Assembly: GCA_016719465.1 (NCBI GenBank)
Contig: JADJYY010000025.1
Location: 8,902-72,901 of the forward strand
Direction: 5' to 3'
From: Hydrogenophilales bacterium
GTDB taxonomy: Bacteria > Pseudomonadota > Gammaproteobacteria > Burkholderiales > Thiobacillaceae
DNA length: 64,000 bases
A program made the translations under genes and the position numbers. Position 1 is the stretch's first letter. Each line of letters starts with the position of its first letter. Of the stretch, positions 24,566 to 32,403 are shown piece after piece. Under the pieces are notes generated by a model. The model saw only the letters and a program-made list of their open reading frames with translations. It was not told the DNA's origin and ran no database searches.

Positions 24566-25516
24566 ATGTCGAGGATCTTCATCAGCTATCGCCGCGACGA
24601 CAGCGCCGGTTTCGCCGGTCGACTGGCCGACGGCCTGGAGGCGGCCCTCGGCGCCGGCGGCGTGTTCCGGGACGTGGACGACATCCGGCCCGGCGAGGAT
24701 TTCCAGGCCGCCATCCGCCACCATCTGGAAAACGTGGACGCGGTGCTGGTGATGATCGGCCCCCGCTGGCTGACCGCCGGCGCCGCTGGCGGCCGCCGCC
24801 TGGATGATGCCGGGGATTTCGTGCGCATGGAGATCGCCACCGCCCTGGCTTCCGGCAAGCCGGTCATCCCGGTGCTGGTGGGCGGCGCGACCATGCCCGC
24901 CGAGGCCGATCTGCCGGCGCCCCTGGCCGGCCTGGCCCGGCGCCAGGCGGTGGTGCTCTCCGACGATAGCTGGAGCGCCGACCTGGCGCGCCTGGCGGCT
25001 GCCCTGGGCGCGCGGGCTTCCGCCCGCTCCGCCGCCACCCTCGGCGTCCGCCGCTGGCTTCCGCTCCTGGCGGCCGCCGGCCTGGGCCTGGCCCTGGCGG
25101 CCTGGCTGCTGCCGATGGAACAAACGCCGACGACGGAGGATGCCGGGTCGGCCCAGGCCAAGCCGGCGGATATCGTCGGCCGCTGGACCGCCCGGGTGAA
25201 ATACGACTGGGGCGACCAGCACGACGAGGTGTTCGAGTTCAAATACCTGGGTACAAGCCTGCACGGCACCGCTTCCTATCTCACCGGCCGCCTGACCATC
25301 GAGCGGGCCAGTCTGGAAGGCGAGTGGCTGCGCTTCGTCACCCGCAGCCAGGAGATGCTGGGCAGCGACCAGCCCTGGAAAGAGGTCACCCACCGCTACA
25401 CGGGCCGGGTCACCGCCGAGGGCATCCACTTCACCCTGGAAAGCGGCGGCGGCTACACCCTGCATCCGCCGGTGGAATTCATGGCGCGTCGAGCCGTGGC
25501 CAAGCCGGCGCCCTGA
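24566..25516 (+). CDS. TIR - TM - beta-rich domain protein
   Basis: A 316-residue protein, second of three paralogous TIR-TM proteins. TIR at 1-150 (RIFISYRRDDSAGFAGRL, FRDVDDIRPGEDF, VLVMIGPRWL, putative catalytic E89 in FVRMEIATAL). TM at about 163-183 (WLPLLAAAGLGLALAAWLLP). C-terminal domain 205-316 begins GRWTARVKYDWGDQ and is beta-rich, of lipocalin-like pattern; it differs from both sibling proteins. It starts 6 bases after the previous stop with GAGG upstream, so the pair is co-translated. Predicted membrane-spanning sensor with a cytosolic NADase-type domain (inference). Confidence 0.86.
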   Translation: MSRIFISYRRDDSAGFAGRLADGLEAALGAGGVFRDVDDIRPGEDFQAAIRHHLENVDAVLVMIGPRWLTAGAAGGRRLDDAGDFVRMEIATALASGKPVIPVLVGGATMPAEADLPAPLAGLARRQAVVLSDDSWSADLARLAAALGARASARSAATLGVRRWLPLLAAAGLGLALAAWLLPMEQTPTTEDAGSAQAKPADIVGRWTARVKYDWGDQHDEVFEFKYLGTSLHGTASYLTGRLTIERASLEGEWLRFVTRSQEMLGSDQPWKEVTHRYTGRVTAEGIHFTLESGGGYTLHPPVEFMARRAVAKPAP

Positions 25517-25521
25517 GCCTG

Positions 25522-25726
25522 GGAGCCTGTCGGACTTCCCGGGTCAGGAAATGCTCAGTCGGGCGTATGAATCACTACGCCACTCCTTCCTGGAATACCC
25601 TGTACGAACAAGGTCCTGCGCGATCATCACGTGAATTCATGAAACATCCGGGTTAAAGGAAATCGGCTGCAAAAATGGCGGAACGGTCCATTTTTTCGCT
25701 TCGATTCTTCAAGTCCGACAGGCTCC
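25522..25726. mobile_element. MITE-like element with 16-bp perfect inverted repeats
   Basis: The 247-base gap 25517-25763 is nearly all one 205-base element bounded by GGAGCCTGTCGGACTT (25522-25537) and its exact inverse complement (25711-25726). Inside is a stem AAATGG...CCATTT near 25672-25698 and no gene. No clear target duplication is seen. It separates the third TIR-TM gene from the first two; the downstream gene keeps a -10-like TATCCT at about 25731 and its own ribosome site GAGGAG. Confidence 0.6.
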
Positions 25727-25763
25727 TGGCTATCCTGAATTCAGAAGAACGAGGAGAAACGAC

Positions 25764-26732
25764 ATGCAGGGCGTGTTCATCAGTTACCGCAGACAGGACA
25801 GCCAGAGCGCCGCCGGGCGCCTGGCGGACCACCTCAAGGAACACATGCGCGGCGTGCCCATCTTCCGGGACGTGGAAACCATCGAGCCGGGGGTGGATTT
25901 CGTCGAGGCCATCGGCCGCGCCCTGGAGTCCTGCGGCGTGCTGCTGGCGGTGATCGGGCCGCGCTGGGCGAACCTGGCGGACGGCGCCGGGCGGCGCCGC
26001 CTGGACGACCCCAACGACTACACCCGCCTGGAAATCGCCACCGCCCTCGCCCGCCAGGACGTGCGGGTGATCCCGGTGCTGGTGGAAGGCGCCCAGATGC
26101 CCGGCGGCGACGACCTGCCCGAGAACCTCAAGCCCCTGTCCCGGCGCAACGCCATCGAACTGACCGACAAGCGCTGGGAATACGATGTCTCGCAACTGGT
26201 GGAAACCCTCAACAAGGCGCTGGACGTCCACCCCGAACCCAGGCCACCCATCCCCTCCACCCCCCCGAAACCCGCGCCCCCGGAGCCGCTCCGCCCGGCA
26301 TCCGGGACGTGGAAGAAGTGGGCCTGGGGCGCCGGCGCCCTGGTCGTGATGATCGCCGCCTACAACGCCGAGGAGGAGGCCATCGAACCCGTGGCGCCGC
26401 CACCCGTGGCCCCCGGAACCCTCGCCGACCCGGGCCAGCCGGTCGCCATGGCCCCGGCCAGCCTGTCCGGCGCCTGGCGGGACGCGGAAGGCGGCAACTA
26501 CCGCCTGGTCCAGCAGGGCGACCAGATCGCCTTCCAGGGCCTGAGCCCCCATGGCCCGGCCCAAGGCAGGGGCATGCTGCGGGGTGGCCAGTTGGTCCTG
26601 GAGTACGCCATCGGCGGCTACCCCTATCAGGCGGCCCTGAACCTCAGCCCCGACGGCCTGATCCTCGCCGGCCAGTATCACGACCCGGCCACCGGCGAGA
26701 GCGGACAGGTCTATCTGCAACGCGTCCAGTGA
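25764..26732 (+). CDS. TIR - TM - beta-rich domain protein
   Basis: A 322-residue protein, third of the TIR-TM set. TIR at 1-150 (FISYRRQDSQSAAGRL, FRDVETIEPGVDF, VLLAVIGPRW, putative catalytic E90 in YTRLEIATAL). Pro-rich linker, then a TM-like stretch at about 187-203 (WAWGAGALVVMIAAYNA). C-terminal domain at 230-322 starts SGAWRDAEGGNYRL and reads as a small beta-barrel. GAGGAG at 25750 serves ATG 25764. It is the last island gene and converges on the radical SAM gene with a 24-base gap. Confidence 0.85.
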   Translation: MQGVFISYRRQDSQSAAGRLADHLKEHMRGVPIFRDVETIEPGVDFVEAIGRALESCGVLLAVIGPRWANLADGAGRRRLDDPNDYTRLEIATALARQDVRVIPVLVEGAQMPGGDDLPENLKPLSRRNAIELTDKRWEYDVSQLVETLNKALDVHPEPRPPIPSTPPKPAPPEPLRPASGTWKKWAWGAGALVVMIAAYNAEEEAIEPVAPPPVAPGTLADPGQPVAMAPASLSGAWRDAEGGNYRLVQQGDQIAFQGLSPHGPAQGRGMLRGGQLVLEYAIGGYPYQAALNLSPDGLILAGQYHDPATGESGQVYLQRVQ

Positions 26733-26756
26733 CGGCCCGCCCGCCCGCGGGCGCGG

Positions 26757-28736
26757 TCAGGCGGGGGTATCCAGGGCCCGCTCGATGAAATGCCGCGGCA
26801 CCCGGGTCCTCGGCACCCGCATGTCGAACCACCCGCGCACATCCTGCTCCAGGCCGATGCCGTGCATGTAGTTGTACAGCGCCTTGTTCAGGGCCACGCC
26901 CAGGGCGTCGTGGTCGACGCCGGTGGGATCGATGAAGGCCACGTCGTTCCGGGCGAAGGTCGCGGGCGGCAGGGGCTTGAGGGTGACGCCGTATTGCTCC
27001 GGATGGAGGCCTACCGGGGAATGAATCGTGCAGGCAAAACGGTGGAAGAAGCCTGACTGGATGCAGCCGGCCGCGAACAACTGCCTCACGTATTCCAGGG
27101 CATCCACCGTGTCCTGCACGGTCTGGGTGGGAAAGCCGTACATCAGGTAGGCGTGGACCAGGATGCCGGCTTCGCCGAAGGCGTGGGTGACGCGGGCCAC
27201 CTGTTCCACCGAGACGCCCTTGCGCATGAGCTTGAGCAGCCGGTCCGAGGCCACCTCCAGGCCGCCGGAAACGGCGATGCAGCCGCTGTCGGCCAGCTGG
27301 CGGCACAGTTCCGGGGTGAAGGACTTCTCGAAGCGGATGTTGCCCCACCAGGAGATCGGCCGCTGGCGCCGGGCCAGTTCCTCGGCCAGGGCCTTGAGGG
27401 CCTTGGGCGGCGCCGCCTCGTCGACGAAATGGAAGCCGGTCTGGCCGGTCTCGGCGATCACGGCCTCGATGCGGTCGGCCAGGGTGGCGGCGCTGGCCGC
27501 GTCATAGCGCGAGATGTAGTCCAGGCTCACGTCGCAGAAGCTGCATTTCTTCCAGTAGCAGCCGTGGGCCACGGTGAGCTTGTTCCAGCGGGCGTCGGAC
27601 CAGAGCCGGTGCATGGGGTTGAGCATGTCCAGCAGGGACAGGTAGCGGTCCAGGGGCAGGCCGTCCCAGGTGGGGGTACCCACCTCGGCGAAGGGGATGT
27701 CGGGTTCGCCGGAATCGATGTAGCGCACCCCTCCCCCGCCCGCCTCCCCCCTTTCGCAAACAGGGGCTGGGGGGGATTTCTCCGGAGCCAACTCCGCCCG
27801 CGCCGCTTCCCTGACGAAGGTGCGCACCAGTCCCGCCAGCGGCCTGTCCCCGCGCAGATGCTCCAGCAGCGCCAGGATCGGCCGCTCGCCGTCATCCAGG
27901 GTGACGTAGTCGAAATAGTCGAACACCCGGGGCTCGGCCAGTTGCCGCAGTTCCGTGTTGACGTAGCCGCCGCCCAGCACGGTGACGATGCCGGGATGGG
28001 CCGCCTTGATGGCCTGGGCGATGCGGAAGGCGCCGTAGACGTTGCCGGGAAACGGCGTCGACACCAGCACCACCTCCGGCCCGTGCCGCGCCACGGCCTC
28101 CAGGGCCAGGTCCCGCAACGTCTCGTCCACCAGGGTGGGCGGCGAGCCCAGGGCCCGGGCCAGGGGCTCGAAAGTGGGCTGGCTCAGGGCCAGGGATTCG
28201 GCATAGCGCACGAACTCGAAGCGCGCGTCCACCCCGTCGCGCAACACGTCCGCCACGTCGTCCAGGAACAGGGTGGCCATGTGCCGTGCCCGGTCCTGCA
28301 CGCCCAGGGCGCCGAAGGCCCAGGCCAGGGGGTCGCCGCCGTCCGGGTCGACATAGACGTCCAGGGACTCGAAGCGGGCACCCTCGGGCAGGAAGCGGCG
28401 ACCGGCGATGCGATGGGCCAGGGACGGATCCCGGCCCTGGAGGAAGGCCACCGCCGGCTCGACGCCGGCGAGATAGCGGTCGAAACGATCGAGGAAGGCC
28501 TGGACCCGGCCGGTGCGCTTCCCGGCCGGCGAGGCCTCCAGGCGGGCGCGCATGGCGGTCAGCCCCGGGCGGCTGAACAGCCGCAGCACCAGGGCCAGGG
28601 CCAGGTCCTCCTGGAAGGCGACCACGCCCCGGGAACGCAGGAAGCCGGTGAGGTAGGCGGTGGAGGGATAGGGCACGTTCAACTGCGTCATCGGCGGGAT
28701 GACGGAGAGGACGCGGGGGGCGGGGGTGGCGTTCAT
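26757..28736 (-). CDS. B12-binding-type radical SAM protein
   Basis: A 659-residue enzyme. Residues about 225-330 resemble a cobalamin-binding Rossmann domain (VLVSTPFPGNVYGAFRIAQ, VTVLGGGYVN) although the usual DxHxxG His is not obvious. The radical SAM core follows at about 395-600 with cysteines in HGCYWKKCSFCD, i.e. CX4CX2C spacing rather than CX3CX2C. Between the two domains sits an in-frame copy of intergenic repeat family A. ATG 28736 lies four bases after the stop of the sigma-54 activator gene, so they are co-transcribed. Substrate unknown. Confidence 0.82.
   Translation of the reverse strand: MNATPAPRVLSVIPPMTQLNVPYPSTAYLTGFLRSRGVVAFQEDLALALVLRLFSRPGLTAMRARLEASPAGKRTGRVQAFLDRFDRYLAGVEPAVAFLQGRDPSLAHRIAGRRFLPEGARFESLDVYVDPDGGDPLAWAFGALGVQDRARHMATLFLDDVADVLRDGVDARFEFVRYAESLALSQPTFEPLARALGSPPTLVDETLRDLALEAVARHGPEVVLVSTPFPGNVYGAFRIAQAIKAAHPGIVTVLGGGYVNTELRQLAEPRVFDYFDYVTLDDGERPILALLEHLRGDRPLAGLVRTFVREAARAELAPEKSPPAPVCERGEAGGGGVRYIDSGEPDIPFAEVGTPTWDGLPLDRYLSLLDMLNPMHRLWSDARWNKLTVAHGCYWKKCSFCDVSLDYISRYDAASAATLADRIEAVIAETGQTGFHFVDEAAPPKALKALAEELARRQRPISWWGNIRFEKSFTPELCRQLADSGCIAVSGGLEVASDRLLKLMRKGVSVEQVARVTHAFGEAGILVHAYLMYGFPTQTVQDTVDALEYVRQLFAAGCIQSGFFHRFACTIHSPVGLHPEQYGVTLKPLPPATFARNDVAFIDPTGVDHDALGVALNKALYNYMHGIGLEQDVRGWFDMRVPRTRVPRHFIERALDTPA
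27727..27787. repeat. family A repeat inserted in frame inside the radical SAM gene
   Basis: The plus strand reads CCTCCCCCGCCCGCCTCCCC then CCTTTCGCAAACAGGGGCTG then GGGGGGATTT, matching the family A intergenic repeat (CCCCCTTT...AAAGGGGG with AATCCCCCC). It encodes the Pro/Gly-rich stretch EKSPPAPVCERGEAGGGGV in the linker between the two domains and keeps the frame open. Confidence 0.6.
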
Positions 28737-28740
28737 GCCA

Positions 28741-30048
28741 TCACCGCCGCTCGGCCCGAGTCCCGGCCAGCTTGCGGTACAGGGTCCGCTCGCTGATGCC
28801 CAGGCGCCGGGCCAGTTCCCCCCGGTCGCCGCCCAGGCGTTCCAGGGCGGCCCGCACGTAGCGGCGCTCGGCCTCTTCCAGGCTGGGCAGGTCGTCCGCG
28901 CCAGCGAAAGGCGCGGCGGGGGATACATTGCCCGGCTCGGAGGGGTCGATGCGCAGCAGGTCGCCGTCGGCCATCAGCATGGCCCGTTCCAGGATATTGC
29001 GCAGTTCCCGGATGTTGCCGGGAAAATCGTGGCGCGCCAGGCGCGCCAGGGAATCGGCGTCCAGGCGCAGGGGCCGTTCCGGCGACAGGCGGCGCAGCAG
29101 GTGTTCCACCAGCAGGGGCAGGTCCTCGCGCCGCTCGCGCAGGGCGGGCAGATGGATGGGGAAGGCGGCGATGCGGTAATAAAGGTCGCGGCGGAATTCG
29201 CCGGAGGCCACCATGGCCGCCAGGTCCCGGTGGGTGGCCGCCACCAGGCGGAAGTCGGCGCGCAGGATGTCGACGCCGCCGACCCGGCGATAGGCGCCGG
29301 TCTCCAGCAGGCGCAGCAATTTCACCTGCAGGTGCAGGGGAATGTCACCCAGTTCGTCCAGGAACAGGGTGCCGCCCGCCGCCGTCTCCACCAGTCCGGC
29401 CTTGCGCTGGCCGGCGCCGGTGAAGGCGCCCTTCTCGTAGCCGAACAATTCCGACTCGAACAGGCTTTCCGTCATGCCGGAGCAATCCACCGGCACGAAG
29501 GGCTTGTCGCGCCGGGGACTCAGGGCGTGCACGGCCTGGGCGGCGAGTTCCTTGCCGGTACCGGATTCGCCCAGCAACAGCACCGGGGTCATGGCCGGCG
29601 CGACCCGGTTGATCAGGTCGAGCATGCGGGTGAAGACCGGCGCGCGGCCCACCATGCCCAGGGTCCCGGCCTGCTCGCGGGCCTCGCGCAGGAAACGCAG
29701 GGTCTCGACGAAATAGGCCAGGCGGCCATGGCTGTCGTGGATCGGCACCAGTTCCACGTCCACGTATTCCTGGCCCCGGGGCGTGTGGTGCAGGTGCAGC
29801 ACGCGGCTGGGACGGCGCGTCTTCATGGCGGTCTGGCGCGGACAGGATTCGCCGCACTCGTCGCAGGGCCTGTCGTAGTGGTGGGAGGTCTCATAGCAGG
29901 CGCGGCCGATGATCTCGCTCGGGTTGCCGAAGGTGTGCCGATAGGCGGCATTGGCGGCAAGAATGCGGTAATCCGGGTCCACCAGAATGCGCGGTTCCGG
30001 CAGGGATTCGATCAGGGCGAGAAGTTCGCCGGGGGGTGCAGCGCTCAT
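28741..30048 (-). CDS. sigma-54-dependent transcriptional activator with PAS domain
   Basis: A 435-residue enhancer-binding protein. PAS domain at about 10-125 contains a Cys/His cluster (ACYETSHHYDRPCDECGESC) of a type seen in redox or metal responsive PAS regulators. The AAA+ core has Walker A GESGTGKE, the sigma-54 contact loop GAFTGA and Walker B GTLFLDELGD. A Fis-type HTH (RGELARRLGISERTLYRKLA) ends the protein. ATG 30048 is preferred because upstream codons lie in operator-like repeats. It is divergent from an operon with an excellent sigma-54 promoter at 30166, its probable target. Confidence 0.93.
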   Translation of the reverse strand: MSAAPPGELLALIESLPEPRILVDPDYRILAANAAYRHTFGNPSEIIGRACYETSHHYDRPCDECGESCPRQTAMKTRRPSRVLHLHHTPRGQEYVDVELVPIHDSHGRLAYFVETLRFLREAREQAGTLGMVGRAPVFTRMLDLINRVAPAMTPVLLLGESGTGKELAAQAVHALSPRRDKPFVPVDCSGMTESLFESELFGYEKGAFTGAGQRKAGLVETAAGGTLFLDELGDIPLHLQVKLLRLLETGAYRRVGGVDILRADFRLVAATHRDLAAMVASGEFRRDLYYRIAAFPIHLPALRERREDLPLLVEHLLRRLSPERPLRLDADSLARLARHDFPGNIRELRNILERAMLMADGDLLRIDPSEPGNVSPAAPFAGADDLPSLEEAERRYVRAALERLGGDRGELARRLGISERTLYRKLAGTRAERR

Positions 30049-30083
30049 GTCAATAATGTCATCTCGCTTGACAGTAATGTCAA
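30048..30083. promoter_or_regulatory. TGTCA operator-like motifs at the activator start
   Basis: Four TGTCA elements: TGTCA at 30048 and 30057 as direct repeats, and an inverted pair forming the palindrome TTGACAGTAATGTCAA at 30068-30083. They overlap the start of the activator gene and lie about 85-120 bases from the divergent sigma-54 promoter, suitable either for autoregulation or as enhancer sites. The binding protein is not known. Confidence 0.45.
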
Positions 30084-30165
30084 TCCCGACGGCATCTGTC
30101 GGCCTTGTTCCGCCAAGCAAGGGATGTACAAGTGATTAATCAGATACTTATAAACCAGATCGACA

Positions 30166-30181
30166 TGGCACGGTCATTGCT
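30166..30181 (+). promoter_or_regulatory. sigma-54 (-24/-12) promoter
   Basis: TGGCACGGTCATTGCT matches the consensus TGGCACG-N4-TTGCW at every fixed position, with correct GG-to-GC spacing. Transcription should start near 30192 and run into the NifX-like gene at 30304. The divergent sigma-54 activator gene next door supports the assignment. Confidence 0.85.
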
Positions 30182-30303
30182 ATCAGTCATTGCTATCTAC
30201 CCAATGAGAGTCTTGTTCCGGAGCGGGCCGTCGTGACGGACCCGGGCCGGATCGGACCGGACGCACGATTTCCCCGCAATGCATGTCACCCAGGATGACC
30301 ACC

Positions 30304-30720
30304 ATGAAAATCGCCATTACCAGCCAGAACCGCAAGACCATCACCGGCCATGCCGGCAAATGCCGCAAGTTCTGGGTCTACGAGATCGAGAACAACCAGG
30401 TCCTGGGCAGGAGCCTGCTGGAACTGCCCATGGAACAGAGCTTCCACGAAAGCAACCACCATACCCCCCACCCCCTCGACGACATGAACGTGCTGATCAG
30501 CGGCGGCATGGGCCCGGGCCTGCGCTATCGCCTGAAGCAGAAGGGCATCGAGGCCCACGCCACGCCGGAAACCGATCCGGATCGCGCCGTCGCGGCCTGG
30601 CTCGAAGGCCGGCTGGAGGAACTGCCGCCGGAGGCGGGGCACGACCACCACCACGAACACCACGCGGACGCTGCCGGCATCCGCATCCTCGCTACAATCG
30701 ATCCACGCCGGCCCGGCTGA
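30304..30720 (+). CDS. NifX/NifB C-terminal-like (dinitrogenase cofactor family) protein
   Basis: A 138-residue protein of the dinitrogenase iron-molybdenum cofactor biosynthesis family (PF02579 type): MKIAITSQNRKTITGHAGKC, DDMNVLISGGMGPGLRYRLK, KGIEAHATPETDPDRAVAAW. Stand-alone members are common outside nitrogen fixation and are thought to carry metal or Fe-S clusters. The C-terminus has HDHHHEHHAD, a further metal-binding clue. AGGA at 30292 favours ATG 30304 over ATG 30295. First gene behind the sigma-54 promoter; no nif genes are visible. Confidence 0.85.
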   Translation: MKIAITSQNRKTITGHAGKCRKFWVYEIENNQVLGRSLLELPMEQSFHESNHHTPHPLDDMNVLISGGMGPGLRYRLKQKGIEAHATPETDPDRAVAAWLEGRLEELPPEAGHDHHHEHHADAAGIRILATIDPRRPG

Positions 30721-30779
30721 ACCGCCCACCCCGCCCAGGCGCGCGGTCGTCCGCCTTCCGTCCATCCAGGAGCACCGTC

Positions 30780-31211
30780 ATGAAAATACGTATTGCACCG
30801 GTCATCCTCGCCGCTCTCGCCCTGCCCGCTCTCGCCCGGCCCACCCTCGCCGCCGACCTGGAAGTCGTCGTGCACGAGGTTCGCGCTGGAGAAGGCCAGG
30901 TCAAGCTGATGCTGTTCGAGCGCGAGGAAGGCTTCCGCAAGGAGGACAAGGCGCGCCAGGTGCTGAGCCTGTCCGCCGCCGCCGGCACCGTCGCCGGCCG
31001 TTTCACCGACTTGCCACCGGGCCGCTATGCGGTGATCGCCTATCACGACGAAAATGGCGACGGCAAACTCAACCTGCGCTTCGGTATGTTCCCGAAAGAA
31101 GGCTATGGCCTGAGCAACAATCCCAAGCTCTCGGGCCCGCCCAAATTCGCTGACGCCGCCCTCGACCTGCCCGGGGCGGGCCGTCGCATCGACATCCGTC
31201 TGGACTATTGA
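30780..31211 (+). CDS. DUF2141-type secreted protein
   Basis: A 143-residue exported protein: signal peptide about 1-24 (ending PTLAA), then a beta-sandwich domain with the family hallmarks VKLMLFEREEGF, FTDLPPGRYAVIAYHDENGDGKL and FGMFPKEGYGLSNNP. AGGAG at 30768 serves ATG 30780. Function of the family is unknown; it sits in the sigma-54 operon. Confidence 0.85.
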   Translation: MKIRIAPVILAALALPALARPTLAADLEVVVHEVRAGEGQVKLMLFEREEGFRKEDKARQVLSLSAAAGTVAGRFTDLPPGRYAVIAYHDENGDGKLNLRFGMFPKEGYGLSNNPKLSGPPKFADAALDLPGAGRRIDIRLDY

Positions 31212-31269
31212 GCCCGCCGCACCCATCCATCCCGCCCGGCGCCTTGCCGGGCAACTAAAAGGAAATTTC

Positions 31270-31767
31270 ATGAAAATCCGCGCCTTCGCCATGTTCCTCT
31301 CCATGACCCTGCTGGCCGCCCCCCTGCCGGTTTTTGCCGAACCCGCGCCGACCAACCCCCGCGCCATCGTCAGCGAAAACGTCAGCCGCGCGAGCTTCGC
31401 CGACACCCTGAAGGCCCTCAGGGAACAACTGACCGCCGACGGCTGGAACCTGCTGGCGGAAATCAACCTGGGCGAACGCCTGGCCAAGAAGAACGTCGTC
31501 ATTCCCGGCGGCCTGGTGATCCTGGAAATGACCAGCGGCGGCAACACCGTGCCCCTGCTGAAGAACGAGGAAACCCGCTATGTCGCCGGGCTCATGCCGT
31601 GCAGCGTCGCGGTCTACGGCATGGCCGACGGCCGCGTGATTATTTCCCGCATGAACGCGGGCCTGCTGGCCGGCATGATGGAGCCGCGCGTCGCCGAGGT
31701 GATGGGCAAGTCCGCCAGCCAGCTCGACGCCAGCATCGCGCGCACCCTGTCCAGGCTGGGGTCCTGA
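31270..31767 (+). CDS. DUF302-type secreted protein
   Basis: A 165-residue exported protein: signal peptide about 1-23 (ending PVFA), then a DUF302-like domain (FADTLKALREQLTADGWNLL, MPCSVAVYGMADGRVIISRM). AAAAGGAAA upstream serves ATG 31270. DUF302 proteins often occur with sulfur-oxidation and redox genes; a second, cytosolic DUF302 gene lies at 35614. The 210 bases after it hold no clear gene. Confidence 0.82.
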   Translation: MKIRAFAMFLSMTLLAAPLPVFAEPAPTNPRAIVSENVSRASFADTLKALREQLTADGWNLLAEINLGERLAKKNVVIPGGLVILEMTSGGNTVPLLKNEETRYVAGLMPCSVAVYGMADGRVIISRMNAGLLAGMMEPRVAEVMGKSASQLDASIARTLSRLGS

Positions 31768-31977
31768 CGCGACGGCGACCGGTGGAGACGGCTTCACCCG
31801 ACTCGGGCACCGAGACCATGGACATCGCCCGCGCACCCGCCCCACGCCGCCGCCTCGGACACAGCCCGGGCATCAACGGCATGCCGCCCGGGGATTGCGG
31901 TACCGCCCGCGTCCCTTGCCAGGCGGAGCCCACGCCCACCGAGGAAATCGCGCGCCGGCCCCGCGCGCGGCCGGCCC

Positions 31978-32403
31978 ATGCGTGAGCGGCTGCGCCCCGC
32001 CCTGGCCAAGACCCTGCGCGGCTTCGTCGCCCTGGTGCCGATGCTGCTGGGCATGCTGCTGCTCATCAGCCTGCTGCTGAGCCTGTTTCCCGCCGTCATC
32101 TCGGCCCGCCTGTTCGGCCACGGCCTGTTGCTGGACACCCTGCTGGGCGCGGGCCTGGGCGCCGCCGCCGTGGGCCAGCCCATGATCAGCTACGTGCTGG
32201 GCGGCGAGCTGCTCGCCGCCGGCGTCGGCCTGGCCGCCGTCACCGCCCTGCTGGTGAGCTGGGTGAGCGTCGGCTTCCTGCATCTGCCCGCCGAGGCCAT
32301 GCTGCTGGGCAAGGGCTACGCCCTCAAGCGCAACGCCGTCGCCTTCGTCATCGCGGTCGCGGCCGGGTTGCTGGTGCCGGCCACCCTGGGGCTGCTGCCA
32401 TGA
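31978..32403 (+). CDS. permease half, N-terminal-like (ArsP_1-type split permease)
   Basis: A 141-residue protein with about four TM helices (FVALVPMLLGMLLLISLLL, LLLDTLLGAGLGAAAVGQPM). The polar motif GQPMISYVLGGELLAAGV and the basic loop GKGYALKRN resemble one half of the predicted permease family PF03773. Its stop overlaps the ATG of the next gene by four bases (ATGA), so the halves are translated together. Length is about half that of one-chain members. Confidence 0.65.
   Translation: MRERLRPALAKTLRGFVALVPMLLGMLLLISLLLSLFPAVISARLFGHGLLLDTLLGAGLGAAAVGQPMISYVLGGELLAAGVGLAAVTALLVSWVSVGFLHLPAEAMLLGKGYALKRNAVAFVIAVAAGLLVPATLGLLP

Noticed and set aside
26757..28736. Radical SAM gene as FxsB partner of the FxsC-like TIR
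   Set aside because: It has a B12-binding-type N-terminal domain, lies on the opposite strand in an operon with a sigma-54 activator, and lacks SPASM-type cysteines.
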